From contig CM073519.1 of NCBI GenBank assembly GCA_037074615.1, forward strand, positions 25,503,001 to 25,567,000: a DNA stretch of 64,000 bases, written 5' to 3'. Source of the stretch: Leucaena leucocephala (Eukaryota; Streptophyta; Magnoliopsida; Fabales; Fabaceae). Positions within the stretch are counted from its first letter, which is position 1. Each line of letters opens with the position of its first letter. The notes beneath the pieces were generated by a model. It did no database searches. It had not been told where the DNA came from and was given only the letters and a program-made list of their open reading frames with translations. Made by a program: the position numbers and the translations under genes. This document shows positions 44,749-57,285 of the stretch, in pieces.

Positions 44749-47642
44749 TGTAATAGCCTTATTTTCTTACATCTTAGGGACCAAATAGTAGCATCTATAA
44801 CCACTTTTGAGATCATTGAAGTCAAATTACACAATCTATAATTTTACTCTCCTGAGTACAATTCACTGTGTAAATTCCGGAGAAATGACCTGACTTCAAA
44901 AAATCATAACTAATTATAAAAAAACTGAAATGAAGTGGTTCAAATTGTTACACAAAGATAACTTAATGCTATTTCATGGAAAAATAATTTGTTGACCATG
45001 CCTTGACCAAGTCAACGTTGGTCAACGCTCAAAGTTTACTATTCATCAAGCGTCCTTCCCTAATTCCAGCCTTTTCGGTCCCAACTTTGAAAAATCATAT
45101 CTCCATATGTAGACATCCAAATGAGACTCTCTATATGTCAAATCAAAGCTTGGCATGTCTACTATTTATTGGAAAAATATCATACATTTATTCAATCGTT
45201 TACAATTTATAATTACAGCTCAAATGTCACTGCCTCACCATGAGTTACTGTTCATCGTGACAGTTTCCAGCAATTATGCATACATGAATCACATATCAAT
45301 CATGCTAAATAATTAACGTATCTTCATGCATCTTTATATTCTCCATCTTGAGAAGACCTGCTGTAATTGGATTGATATGGAAGGGGTGAGATTTCTGGGG
45401 AAATCTCAGTAGCAAACGGGACTAAACAATGCATGCATTAATGTGACTACTTGTGCTTGCTTGTAAAAGTGTTAACATTGCGTAATGTGCATGCTTCCAT
45501 GTTACATATGAAATAAAATTTGCCAAAGTAATCATAGAAATAGAGCTTCAAACATAAGCACATATGCAATACAATTCAACAAAGCCATAGCATATCAAGC
45601 ATAACATTCATGCATACAAATTTAGGATAAGTTTACTACCTAATATGTAGTATTTTTCTTAGTCCTTAACCTTTTCTATGAGGTTCCTTCTTTACATAGG
45701 TTAAAGCCTATACATAGCATAATAATATCTTCATTATTATCCTATCTAGTATAACTATACTTAACTTCAAGTAATACCCCCAATCTGACAATCCCCTAAC
45801 TTTCTTTTTGTCCACGGCTAACCTTATCAAGAGAGATATTCTCTTTTCTAACTATTAAATTTATAAGAAAAATCTTCTAATTTATTAGAGCAGGGACTAG
45901 AATAAATTACTTCCTTATTCCTAAGCTTGCCAAATCCCTAAACTCCTTGGATTACTCCTAGCTCTACTAGAACTCCTTCCTTTCTTTCTCTCTTTCTTTC
46001 TTTCTCTTTTTCTCTCTTCTTCCTCTATTTCTTCTTGGCTGGCTGTGGCAATAAAGTGAGGGGGAGTGGGGTATTTATAGTTGAGTGGAGGTGGAATGGA
46101 TGGTCCAGATTGAATGGCAATGAACGGCTCAAATCGCTTATTTTCCTCAAGAAGCTTTCCCTGCATCATCACGATGACATCATCGTCCTAAATGACATTA
46201 TCCATGGGACACCTCACATGCTAGGTGGCATAATGGTGGGGCCCTTGGGACACCTCACCAGCTGACTCAGCATTTCCAGAGAATTCCAGAGTCTTTTCTT
46301 GGGAAGAACGGCTGAGATCGTGCCACTTGTCCTTAGCTTTTTCTTCTTTTTCTAGACTCATGACATGTGGCACCTTGTAGGTCCCATGAGGACACCTTTT
46401 ATGCCACCTCATGGTTCTAGATGAGTCTAAAGCTTTATCTGATCACTTTCCCTAGTCCTATCTTTGACTGGGTAACTTTACTTTAATGAAAAAGTATTAA
46501 ACTAATACTTTAATACCACTTGGGCTCACATCACTCTTAGGCCACGTTTTTTGACCTTTGGGAATCTCATCTTGTGTCTCTATATGGTGGCTCGATTACC
46601 AATAAATATCCTATGGAAAATTACCAAAATACCCTTGGTGTCCTTTCTTACACTATATTAATCCTAAGGGTAAAATTGTCTTTTCACCCTTCTTTATACT
46701 ACCTCAGGGCCTATACTGGCTCTAACTAATCATACTTAGCCTATATCCCATGTTTTTAACCTGTCTTAGATGACCAAAATGCCCTCCATCTATCTCCGGC
46801 ACAATCTGGGCATACAGGGGCATTTTCGTAATTTTGCCATTTTTTTGGACACTGGCCCCTTCTACTGATAAAATAGTACCCTGGGTTTTAGGCCCTCCTT
46901 AGCATCATCATGGACCCATATATGAGGTCATCTGATCTCATTTTATCCAGGCTTATATACCGATACGTTATATTATCGGATCACGGGTGTTATCAAACTC
47001 CCATCAAAATTCACTAATATGTTATAACTTTTTATACATAACTTCTTCTGGGGTTCTATTAGATCCATAACATCTAACACTATAAGGCACACTTTCCTGT
47101 AATTTTCCCACTTATATCTGAAGTCCATGAAATCTGATAAAATTTTAGATAACTTTTAGACTATCAAATAAATATCCACTATCTAGAGCCCTAATAAAAT
47201 TTCTGTATCATGCTAAATTAACAAGTGTAACTTCCTCTATTTATTGATGGAATGTGGGACTGAAATACTTCCATACAGTTCTAACCCTTTTCGGGCTGAT
47301 CTTTTTATAATTATAATTTTGCCCTTGAACTTTTTACTTAATTATACTTAAGTCCCTTAATTTTTAGAAATTATCACTTTTGGCCCAAACTTTATGTCTA
47401 CTTCCTTTTTGCACCATTAACCTTTTAGACTTTTTCAGTTTAGTCCCTTTTTTTTCAAAATGGCCATTATGCTCCCAGGGACTTTCATTATTTACAATCT
47501 AGTCCCTAAATTTTCACTTACTTGTAGTTTAGTCCCTGAACATCGCATGTATACATCTGGGACTTCTGCTCAATAGAGCCTGGTAGAATACCTCTTTCAG
47601 GTTACATATTAGGCTTATAGGCCTAAAATTTGGGATATGATA
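44749..47642 (-). repeat. Mosaic A/B/A solo LTR with ATTAC target duplication
   Basis: It runs from TGTAATAGCC to GGATATGATA on the plus strand, 2894 bases. It is flanked by perfect ATTAC (44744-44748 and 47643-47647) and has no internal region, so it is a solo LTR. From 44749 to about 46600 it matches type A, including the pyrimidine tract and the hairpin at 45387-45408. About 46610-47440 matches type B or C (compare 37150-38000). The last ~200 bases match the A-type start. The insertion is minus-strand and lies between RNase H and integrase of the Athila-like element. Confidence 0.88.
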
Positions 47643-49030
47643 ATTACCAAAAGAAACAAGTGGAGTACTTAATTCTAATCTTATTTGTGATTCCTTCCCT
47701 GATGAATCTTTATGTTCGGTATTTGTTGAATAACCTTACTTTGTAAATTTAGTGAACTTTCTTGAAAATGCTCTAATTTCATCTCATTTATCTAAATTTT
47801 AGACACAAAAGCTTAAAAATGAATCTAAATCCTACTTGTGGGACAATCCTTATTTGTGGAAGGCATGTTTAGATCAAGTCTTAAGAAAATGTGTCCCATA
47901 TAAATACCATACCTAAGTTATAAAAGCCTTTCATTCTTGGGTATGTACGGCCACTTCAGGGGCAAGAGATCTGCACGTAGGGTTCTTGAGTATAGTTTTT
48001 ATTATCCTACCCAATTTAGAGAATCTTTTGTGTTTCGTAAGGGATTTGACAAATGTCAGAGATTCAGGGGAATCAGTAAGTGTCACAAAATGCCCCAGCA
48101 CCTAATTTTGTTTTGTGAGGTCTTTGATATTTAGGGTATATAGATTTTTTGGGCCTTTTCCCACCCTCAGCTGGTTTTAAATATTTTATTGGCTATAGAT
48201 TACTTGTCTAGGTGGGTAGAGGCTATTCCTACGAGACCTAATGATGCCCAGACGGTCTCCAAATTTCTAACGTCCTATATCTTTAATAGATTTGGAGTAA
48301 TCAAGGCACTTATTAGTGATCAAGGCACCTATTTTTGTAATAAGTTCATCAATAACTTATTGGCAAAGTATGGTGTGATCCATTAAGTCTCAACTCCTTA
48401 TCACCCATAAACTAATAGTCAAGTGAGGTGTCCAATAGAGAGATAATACATATTCTTGAGAAAAAAGTCAAGCCATCTAACAAGGACTGAAGTAGTTAGT
48501 TGGATTATGCTCATTGGGCTTATGGAAACTATATATAAGATGCCTCTTGGTATGTCCCTATATCCTACTATTTATGGGAGAGGTCGTTATATGTATATAG
48601 AATTATAGCACAAAACCTATTAGGCTATGAAAGCTTGTAGCGAACACTTGGAAGAATCTAGTTCACAGAGTGTACTTCAACTTCAAGAAATAGAGGATAT
48701 GAGATTGGATGCCTACAATACTCATAGATTTATAAGTTGAAGATAAAACTAATCAATTACACAAGTATTCTGAGGCAGTGTTTCAATAAAGGTGACAAGG
48801 TGATAAGTTATCAAGCCCGTTTCAATTTTAAGCATGGAAAATTCAAAACAAGCTGGGGTAGGCCTTACACAGTCATCAAAAGTGCATGATTTTGGAATGA
48901 AAAAGTTGAATGAGGAGGCAACAGTAAGATTTATCAATCTGATGGCCACCTCTTGAAGCTCTATGAAGAGTTTTGCACCACTTCCTTGAGTATAGGTAGT
49001 CCATTTCCTAACTCTCTTATTCTTCATATG
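47643..49030 (+). pseudogene. Athila-like Ty3/gypsy integrase, decayed
   Basis: It continues the pol frame after the LTR insertion. A DSFPDESLCSVFVE-type linker lies at about 47690-47730. A zinc-domain remnant (YGHFRGKRSARRVLEY, FDKCQRFRGISK) lies at about 47945-48090. The integrase core is at about 48189-48386 with AIDYLSRWVEAIPTRPND and ALISDQGTYFCNK, giving the first two catalytic Asp. After a stop at 48384 a one-base deletion near 48425 falls at the codon for the catalytic Glu. Further recognisable sequence in the shifted frame (ILEKKVKPSNKD, then WAYGNYI) runs to about 48560, and weaker C-terminal similarity to about 49030. Confidence 0.85.
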
Positions 49031-49920
49031 CCTATATAGTATGCTAATATCATGCTACATGTGATTATTTGTGGAGTTATGAAAGGGATGAATAAGTAGA
49101 AGTAGGAATATTTAGTTTCTTTACTTTTAATAAAACCTCTATGTTGCTTCATCATGCTCTTGTCATTTTCACTCTCACAACTTCAATTGTATGATTATAT
49201 CTTACTAATCATTTCAACTTAGCTTTTTAAGATTGCTTTATATGATTGGAATGTGATTTCATGCTTAACAATGAATTTGTATTTAAGTTGTATGATGACT
49301 TGCTTTAGGGTTCAATTTGGGATGAGTTTGAAGATTTATCCAAGTGGGTTTGATTTATAAACTTTTTAGAGTAAGTTGGAGAGCAACTATGTGTTTTGGT
49401 ATTAACAATAGAGTCATCTAGTGGCGACCAATATGGCTTGAGCAAGGAAAATTACCTCTCTGTGTTTTCCTGTCATGACCTTAATATAGGTTAGTCGCAC
49501 CAAGAATCCATTTTTAGCAATTTAATTCTCTATGTACTAAAGTCGCGACCTAATTTTTTTATGGTTGCAACCTAAGCGTCAATTTAACTATATGTTTTGA
49601 GCATCATACCTGGCCTACCATACCCTACAACCCTAACGTCATGGCTCCATTTCTATTTCAATTCATCCCACTACTAAAGTAGTCGTTACCCTTTTCTCTT
49701 CTTTTCTTCTACTAGTGGATTTGTGTTGCTCTCATCTTCAGCATTTTTCCAAGCTTTTGCATTCGTTTTTCCTAAGCATCATTTATGTTCCAATTATATC
49801 TTCATGAATATCTCTCTCTACAAGTCCATCCCCATTATTTCAAGTCTAAACCGTAACCCATTCTCCATTTCTACAACCTTTCAAGGTATTCCCTCTTTTC
49901 TTTTGTCTTCTTCTTTCATA
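49031..49920. other. Possible 3' internal region of the Athila-like element
   Basis: Athila elements have a long, poorly conserved stretch after integrase, sometimes with an env-like frame. Here I see no open frame with recognisable features. GTCGCGACCTAA at about 49541 and GTGGCGACC near 49421 are notable short motifs. Its right edge is the type-C LTR fragment. Confidence 0.35.
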
Positions 49921-51591
49921 TAATATGAACAGTATGATGTACAGTACCAACAAGAACACAAAACCCTAAATCCAAACTTACTTGAATTTCCAAGCTTATA
50001 CCACTTGATTCTAGCTTGTTTAAGCTTGTCTAAACTATCCATAACATAAAAATCATATTTTAACCACATATGGGAAGAACTTCCAGAAGAAACCATAAGG
50101 GAAATAGAGCACAAAAACCCTTAAAACCAAGTGCTAACTTGCTAGAACAAAGGTCAAGATCAAGGGAGATGATTACCTTACTTCTTGCTTCAAGTTGTGT
50201 GCTTCTTTCTTGGTTGAGTGGAAATTTTGCAAGAGTTTACCCATGGTTCCAAGGGTTGCCAAATAGGTCTTAAATGAGGGGATATTTATAGAGAAATTTG
50301 GGTTAAAATGGATGGCCAAGATTGATTTGTATACTATTTAATCCAAGGGCTCACATTTAATCTTGAATTTAACTTTTTCTAAAAAGAATAATTATGACAT
50401 CATGTGGGACAGCTCATGGGACACCTAAGAGGGGTATGTGGCGTGCTGTCCATGTAAAGAAGCTTATGGAAAAATTCCAGTCCAATCCGGTACCGATCGA
50501 AGCTATTTCACAACAACCGGACTGTGCTCTATTCCTTATATTTTATGATATATCAGGATATATATTTTGTCCTGGAAATTAATGTCTAGGCTTCTCATAC
50601 CATTTACAATGATATACTGAAGATTTATCTACCATCCAACACTTCGGAAATGACCAAAATACCCTTGGTGTCCTTTCTTGCATTGTACTAACCTTAAGGC
50701 ATAATTGTCATTTCACCTATCTTTGTACTGCCTCAGGACATATACTGGCTCAACTAATCATATTTATTCCATGTGCCACATTTTTATCCTATCCTATATG
50801 ACCAAAATGCCCTCCATCCATCGCTGGTACAATCTGGGCATCCAGGGGTATTTTCATAATTTCGCACCTTTTATAGACACTAGCTCCTTCTACTGATGGA
50901 CTGATACCTTGGGTTTTGGGGCCTTCTTGGCGTCATCATGGGTCTATATATGAGGTCATATCATCTCATTCTATCTAGGCTCACATACTGATAAGTTCTA
51001 TTATCGGATCACAGGTGTTATCAAACTCCTGTCAAAATTCACTATTATGGGAATAACTTTTTATACAGGACTTCTTCCGGCGTTCTGTCAGATTCATAAC
51101 ATCTGACACTATAGGGCACACTTTCCTATAATTTCCCCACTTATATATGATGTCCATGGAATCTGATAAAAATTCAGATAACTTTTAGACTATCAGATAA
51201 TTTTCTGTTGTCTATAACACTAATAAAATTTCTGTGCCATGCTAGATTGACCATCATATCTTCCTCTATTTTCTGATAGAATATGGTACTGAAATACTTC
51301 CAGGCAGTTCTAACCTTTTACGGGCTGAACTTTCTATAATTACAATTTTGCCCTTGAACTTTTTACTTAATTACATTTATGTCCCTTAACTTTTAGAAAT
51401 TATCACTTTTGGCCCAACTTTTGTTTCTACTTTAACATTTTGCTTTTAACCTTCTCTACTTTGCGTTTAGGTCCTTCTCTTTCTTTAATACTCCTCTAAC
51501 CTTTATCATTTCTTCTGATCTTCGTCATGATCCTTTATAAACCTCTTTCCACTATCAGTATTATATAGATAGGGAAAATTAGGATACGACA
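49921..51591 (-). repeat. 3' LTR, type C, truncated at its inner-left end
   Basis: Collinear with 58778-60446. It ends GGATACGACA at 51591 next to the polypurine tract. About 1.5 kb corresponding to 57286-58777 is missing. TATTTATA is at 50283-50290. Confidence 0.82.
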
Positions 51592-51604
51592 TTTCTACCC
51601 CCTT
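51592..51604 (-). other. Polypurine tract, minus strand
   Basis: TTTCTACCCCCTT on the plus strand, identical to 26163-26175. Confidence 0.85.
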
Positions 51605-52215
51605 AAAATAAATTTTGTCCTCGAAATTTACTTAACACCTCAATCAAGGATTTGGGGCATCTATCTCTTATCCTTTATCTTGACATCTTAGCGGAATTCT
51701 TTTCATATCCTCAATTCTTCATGTCTTACTATAATCATTCTTCTGTTATGAATCAACTCAATTAGAGTTGAACGCTACCTCATTCTGCTACTTACTTCAT
51801 TGCTTTGTATCCATTTACATATGGACTTCTCACCATAATAAATCTGTGAGAAGCATCCATTTCTTTCATATCAAACTCCCTCATATACTACTATACTCTG
51901 GAGTTTATATGAACGACTCATCATACTTCTTAGTGCAATCACCTACTGCTCATCTGAGTATCTAGCGAAATTCTCTGAACATCTGCACAACTTTATCTCT
52001 CATTTTCATATTATCATACTTCTAATCATATTTAATAACTCATCATAATACAGAGAGAGGACTTATATCATTATTCTTTCCTTTATTATTCTACTGCTAA
52101 ATAAGAGCACATACTCTAACATGCATAATGCCTGGCCAACATATTGTAGGACTACATACCTGCTCATGAATGCAAAGCTCTAACATCATAGCTCAAGCAT
52201 TCCTTCTCTTAATAT

Positions 52216-52287
52216 GCACAATTCTAATAGTCGGAGCTTGCATAGCTCTATCACATAGAGCTTGCACTGCTCTAACATTCGGAGCTT
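52216..52287 (-). repeat. 24-base tandem array, copy 4
   Basis: Units begin at 52216, 52240 and 52264 on the plus strand, the reverse complement of 6616-6687. Confidence 0.82.
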
Positions 52288-52648
52288 TAGCATATTTTAC
52301 AAACATAACATAAGATAGCATAACATAATGCCTAGCATTTTATGTAAGGAGTGAAAGCTCTCATTCGCTCTTTCACATGTAGCTTAACATTCAAACATCT
52401 TATCCTTTCCAAAAAGGGAGCCTCTCGATCTGTTTACAAGGCTAGCTATAAAGCCACTTCATACTATACTTCTCAATATATATATCTCATAATGTATCTT
52501 ATTACATACTTTTCATAACAAATCTTATTTCATATTTTTCATGCCGTAACATGGCATATCTGGCCAATCTAGCTACATCATAGTCTATCATCTTACATAG
52601 CTTTGTACACATATGCCAAATTTCTATGGCATTTACACCTTTCTTATC

Positions 52649-52734
52649 ACTTCCTAGGGGTCACCCATCATTGGACTACCCTTGCCTGAGCACGCTTAAC
52701 TGAAATGTGCAGATAAAAATCTAAAGCACTGATA
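52649..52734 (-). other. 5S rRNA-derived segment, copy 4
   Basis: The minus-strand core 52702-52649 begins CAGTTAAGCGTGCTCAGGC and includes GATGGGTGACC. It is slightly more decayed than copy 2, with one base missing in the C-box region. Confidence 0.78.
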
Positions 52735-54213
52735 CTCGTAGGCTCTAACCCTGGTACTTTACTATCTTAGACCCATCTTATATTATTTCTCTTGGGTCTA
52801 TCTGGCCTTCTAATCTCTTTATCCTCATCTAGAGGATTTATTTACCTTTCATTCTTATTCTTTGTAATCTTATCGTAAGGATCTCTTTATTCTCATTTGA
52901 GCCTTTCTCATATCTTATGAAATATTCTTATAATTCCTTGGGATTCAGGATTAACAACTTTTACTTTGATCACTTAGTTCCTGTTACGTGTAAAGAGATT
53001 CTGAGTTCAGTCCCTGATAGTAATAAGGCTATCTGAAACTAGCAACATAGGTACTCTCTCTGTTATTAGTTAACCAACTTGTGAAGCTTCTATACCTTAA
53101 CTTTTCCTTGGTATTCGTCCTTCCAAAGAAATACTATACTTATGGCTCATTACTTTCTTGCTCTAGGCTTGGTCTACTGTGACCTTCAGGATCTACTACA
53201 ATCAACCATAAGCCTTTTCAGGATCTAACTGAGACCCTGTAAGCCATAATAGGATCTAATTTCAATCCTCTAGAATCTATTGCTATTCCGTTGTACTGTA
53301 TTCTCATATATGGAAGACCTAAACCAACAGACAAAGCTACAAGGTTAGTCACTTCCACATAGTTGTTAACTCCACAAATAATTCCCCAAAAATGATCACA
53401 GAAGCCAATATTATCTATTAGGACCTTTCCTATTTCCTCTATCACTTAGGAAATTCATATATCATTCTCATCTTTCATAATTTTACTATACATTTATTGC
53501 AGAGAGCTACATAGGCTCTACCATGCACATATCTATCATCATCTATTCATCTCATCTGAAGGACATTATTCTATATGAGATATACTATCCACTATCTTGG
53601 CTTTATTTCAAAAACAATCTTACTCTATCGCAAGAACAATTTAGCTCTATTGCAACAAAATATCAACTTATATTACTTAGAAACTGCTCCTTCTTAGAGC
53701 CGCATCATCTTTCATAATTGCCCCTCATTTCCTTTCATATCTATAGCACATCGTTCATATATCTTATCCCTACTGAAAGGATATGTCCTGAGTACTGTTC
53801 TCTTTCAGCTAAGTCAACTATTCTCTTTCAGCTACTGAGGACAGGTCAGCTCATATCTTTATCCTCAAGGTTCATATGAATAAACTCGGCTAATTATTCA
53901 TCAAAGGGTTTCTCTTTCCTTTGTTCTACCCCTTAACCTCACGCTCACCTCTCTCTAATTGAGAGGAATACTTCTTTTAAACTCTTTGAGAACAACTTCT
54001 CAAGTGAGAATATCACTCTCTATCTCGTATAGACTGACTTCTGTATCTTTATGTATCTCTCTATTATCTCTTAACTCTTTATGTCTGTCAGTCCCAGTCT
54101 GCTCTAGACTAAACTGTGGTTCCTTTCTAATCTGCCTCTATATCCTAACCAATTCAGGTCACTTGGATTCCATTTATCATATAGCATTATTACGTATGCT
54201 CTCTAGGGTAGAG

Positions 54214-56106
54214 TGAAACATCCTCATTTTCATACATCTTAGGGACCAAATGGTAGCATCTGGAACCACTTTTAAGGCTATTGAAGTCAAATTACTCAAT
54301 CTGGAATTTTACTATTAACGAGTATTTTTCACTGTCTAAATTCTAGTGGAATGACCTGACTTCAAAATAAAATAACTAATTCTAAAAAAATCTAAATGAA
54401 GTGGTTCAAATTTCTACAAGAAGCTAACTTAATTCTATTTTAGGGAAAATTACTTGTGGACCATGCCTTAACCAGGTCAATGTTAGTCAACGTCCGAAGT
54501 TTACTGTTCATCTTGCGTTTTTCCCTGATTCCAGCATTTTGGTCCCAACATTTGCACTCTCCAATCCCTAGCTTCTATCCATACTTCTTCAATCCTTCCT
54601 CATCTTAAACCTGTGGGATTAGGATTACATGGAAGGGGATGAGATTTTTGGGGAAATCTCAGTAGCAAACGAAAACCATACAATGTATGCAACTATATAC
54701 TTGATGTTACTATGTGTGTACTTAATGATCATGCTTGCATCATGATAACATACATGCTTCCATGTTACTTAAATATAACATATGGCCATAGTATAAAAAG
54801 AAATAGAGCATTACTTAATCATACATGCTTCATATCATCAAGGTAAGAAAACATCACATAAAACATCCAAGCAGTATAAGCATACAAGTAGGTAAGTTTA
54901 CTACCTGGTGTGTAGCCTTTCCTTCCAGCTCTAAACCTTGTCTCTAAAGTCCCTTCTTCTCATAAGTTAGAGCCTATACATAGCATAATAATATCTTTAT
55001 TATTATCCAGTATAGCTCTACTTACCTCATGCTTAACTCCTTAATCCGACATTCCCCTAACTTTCTTTCAATGTATAGCTAACTTTATTAATAGAGATAT
55101 TTCTCTATTATAACTATTAAGAGCAATCCTCTACTTTATTAGAGCAAGGACTAGAATAACTTTCTTACCTTATTCCTAAACTCTGCCCAGTCCCTAAGCT
55201 CCTTGGACTGCTCCTGGCTTCGCCACAACTCCTTCCTTTCTTTCTCTTCCTTCCTTTCTTTCTCTCCTTCTCTCTTTCTCTCTTCTTTCTCTTCTTTGGC
55301 CATGCTTGGCTATGGTATGGAATGGGAGGGGAGTGGCCTATTTATAGGTGGAGAGATATGGAATAAATGGTCTAGATTGAATCGTGATGGATGGCCCATA
55401 TCTCTTAGCTTCCTAAAGAAGCTTTGCTTGCATCATCACACGATGACATCACCCTCCTTAATGACTCACCAATATGACATCATCCAAGGACACCTCAGGG
55501 GACACCTCAGGGCCTATGTGGCACAATTAGTGGGGCCCTTGGGATACCTCACCAGCTGACTCAGCCCCTCCAGAGAATTCCACAGCCTTTTCCTGGAATG
55601 AACAGTCGAGATTGTGCCACATGTCCCTTTTACCTTTTCTCCTTTTTCTAATCTCATGACATGTGTCCTTAACTTTTCTTCTTTTCCTGTAATCATGCCA
55701 TGTGGCACATTGTGGGTCCCTTTTATGCCACCTCATGATTTCAGATCACTTTCCCCAGTTTTATCTTTGACCGGGTCACTTTACTTTAGTGAAAAGCACT
55801 AAAATATTATTTTAACGCCTCTTAAACTCCCATAATCCTTGGGCCTACGTTTTTGGGATTTTAAATGTCATCTTGGGTTTCTAACGAAGCCCAAGCACTC
55901 TGGTGGCTTGGTTCCCAAGAAACACCTCTTACTTTTCCATTATGCCCACAAGGACTTTCACTATTTTCCCTGAATTTTCACTTTCTTGCAGTTTAGTCCC
56001 TAAACATCATTTGTATACTTCTGGGACTCTTGCATAATAGGGCCTAGTAGTCTGCCTTTTTCAGGCTATATACTGGCCTTCTAGGCCTAAAAATTGGGAT
56101 ATGACA
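54214..56106 (-). repeat. Solo type-A LTR with TAGAG target duplication, internally deleted
   Basis: It runs from TGAAACATCC to GGATATGACA on the plus strand, 1893 bases. It is flanked by TAGAG at 54209-54213 and 56107-56111. It is shorter than other A LTRs because of internal deletions, for example near 54550. The hairpin is at 54650-54671, the pyrimidine tract at about 55230-55300 and TATTTATA at 55339-55346. It splits the internal region of the type-C element. Confidence 0.88.
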
Positions 56107-57060
56107 TAGAGTGTCAGGTTACTATCCCTTCGTGATGGCATCCCTCTATTTTAGGAACTTTAACTTTCTATTTATTATCCATCATGTCTTTAACTTTAGG
56201 CCATGTATTAGATCATTCTTAGTAAAGTCTCATTATAACTTCTTATCATTCTGTTCAACAGAGACTAGCTGCACAAAGTGTTTCATAATATAGACCAACC
56301 CCTGATGATCATACGGAGGATTTACTTCTGAACCACTTCTTAAACTAATATTCTGTATCTCAGTACATCGTACTATCTGGCTTGCCTGTACTCTATGCTA
56401 AACCTCTAACTAATAACCTTTAGTGAGGTTAGTATCTTCATTCCTGTCATCAGGTCTCTGTGCATTTTAATTGCCACCTAAGTACTTGCTAGCCACGTCT
56501 CATATTCTCTGTAACCTTTAGTCATAACCATCTCAACTTACTTATCACAACTTAACAGCTCTGTCTTCTTCCACCATCTGTCGGTATCTCTTTCTAACTA
56601 GTAGATTGCCATCTGCACTTTACTCTCAGACAGACAACCTATTACCTTAAAGATTTTCTCTAGTCTGTTGATCTAATCCTATGCTTTATGTACATCAAAC
56701 GTTCCCTCAAACGTCATATGACTATGCTTACAGAACTTAGACATCCACTATTTAATACTAGCAGGATCTACTGTCTGTCATGTCTGTCTTGGTGGCTCTG
56801 TTTTTTGTTGAACTATCTCTGGTTCTATATTAACTATACCAGCAGACTCTGGATACTGTAAGTTCTCTACTACTTCTGCTACGGCTGCTACTATGGCAGT
56901 ATCCCTTTCCTATTTGCTCCTTGCTTGAGCCACTCTTACTTCCTCAATCAGCTTCTGTTGCTATTCTAGTCATTCTAAAATCAACTGGTTAATATCTCCG
57001 GCATTTTGAGGTTCACCCGAAGAACTAGCTCTTCTTGTTCTTACTATTTTGTCTTACTAT
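56107..57060 (-). pseudogene. Ty3/gypsy gag (retrotransposon gag domain), stop-riddled
   Basis: One minus-strand frame from about 57040 reads RTRRASSSGEPQNAGDINQL, then a Q/E/R-rich coiled stretch, then MSKFCKHSHMTFEGTFDVHK at 56744. After that come INRLEKIFKVIGC, KVQMAIY and DTDRWWKK down to about 56560. This is the retrotransposon gag domain, in which the FEG, W-x-x-x-EKIF and WW positions are diagnostic. Nonsense codons interrupt it at several places, including two within seven bases near 56680. Further downstream decay continues to the LTR at 56106. Gag would form particles around element RNA. This copy cannot. Confidence 0.8.
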
Positions 57061-57270
57061 AGTAATAAGAAATAGAAAAGGAATACTATAATTAACATAA
57101 TTCATATTTCATTCACAACACAGCATACATCAAGTTCAACAGCATTATATAGACCTTTTATAACATACATACATATATAATAGCCTCACTGTCATAAGTA
57201 CATTCATAGGTTCACTTATGTATCAGTCTAAACTAATCTATTCAGAGCATTTTTTAAGCCATAATCCTAT

Positions 57271-57282
57271 GCTCTGATACCA
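57271..57282 (-). other. Primer-binding site of the type-C element
   Basis: GCTCTGATACCA on the plus strand, the complement of TGGTATCAGAGC, three bases from the LTR start at 57286. This marks 57286-60446 as the 5' LTR of a minus-strand element. Confidence 0.88.
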
Positions 57283-57285
57283 AAA

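Larger units (their letters stand above)
51592..54213 (-). other. 3' internal region of the type-C element, no intact coding sequence
   Basis: Collinear with 26163-28500 (minus). It contains the 24-base array at 52216-52287, the 5S-derived segment at 52649-52734 and a 75-codon open frame at 53218-53445 (minus) related to that at 27768-27995. The part at 53700-54213 is present here but has no obvious equivalent in the 22839 element. Confidence 0.6.

Noticed and set aside
49031..49920. Env-like gene after Athila integrase
   Set aside because: No long frame, signal peptide or membrane-segment pattern could be supported on the plus strand.
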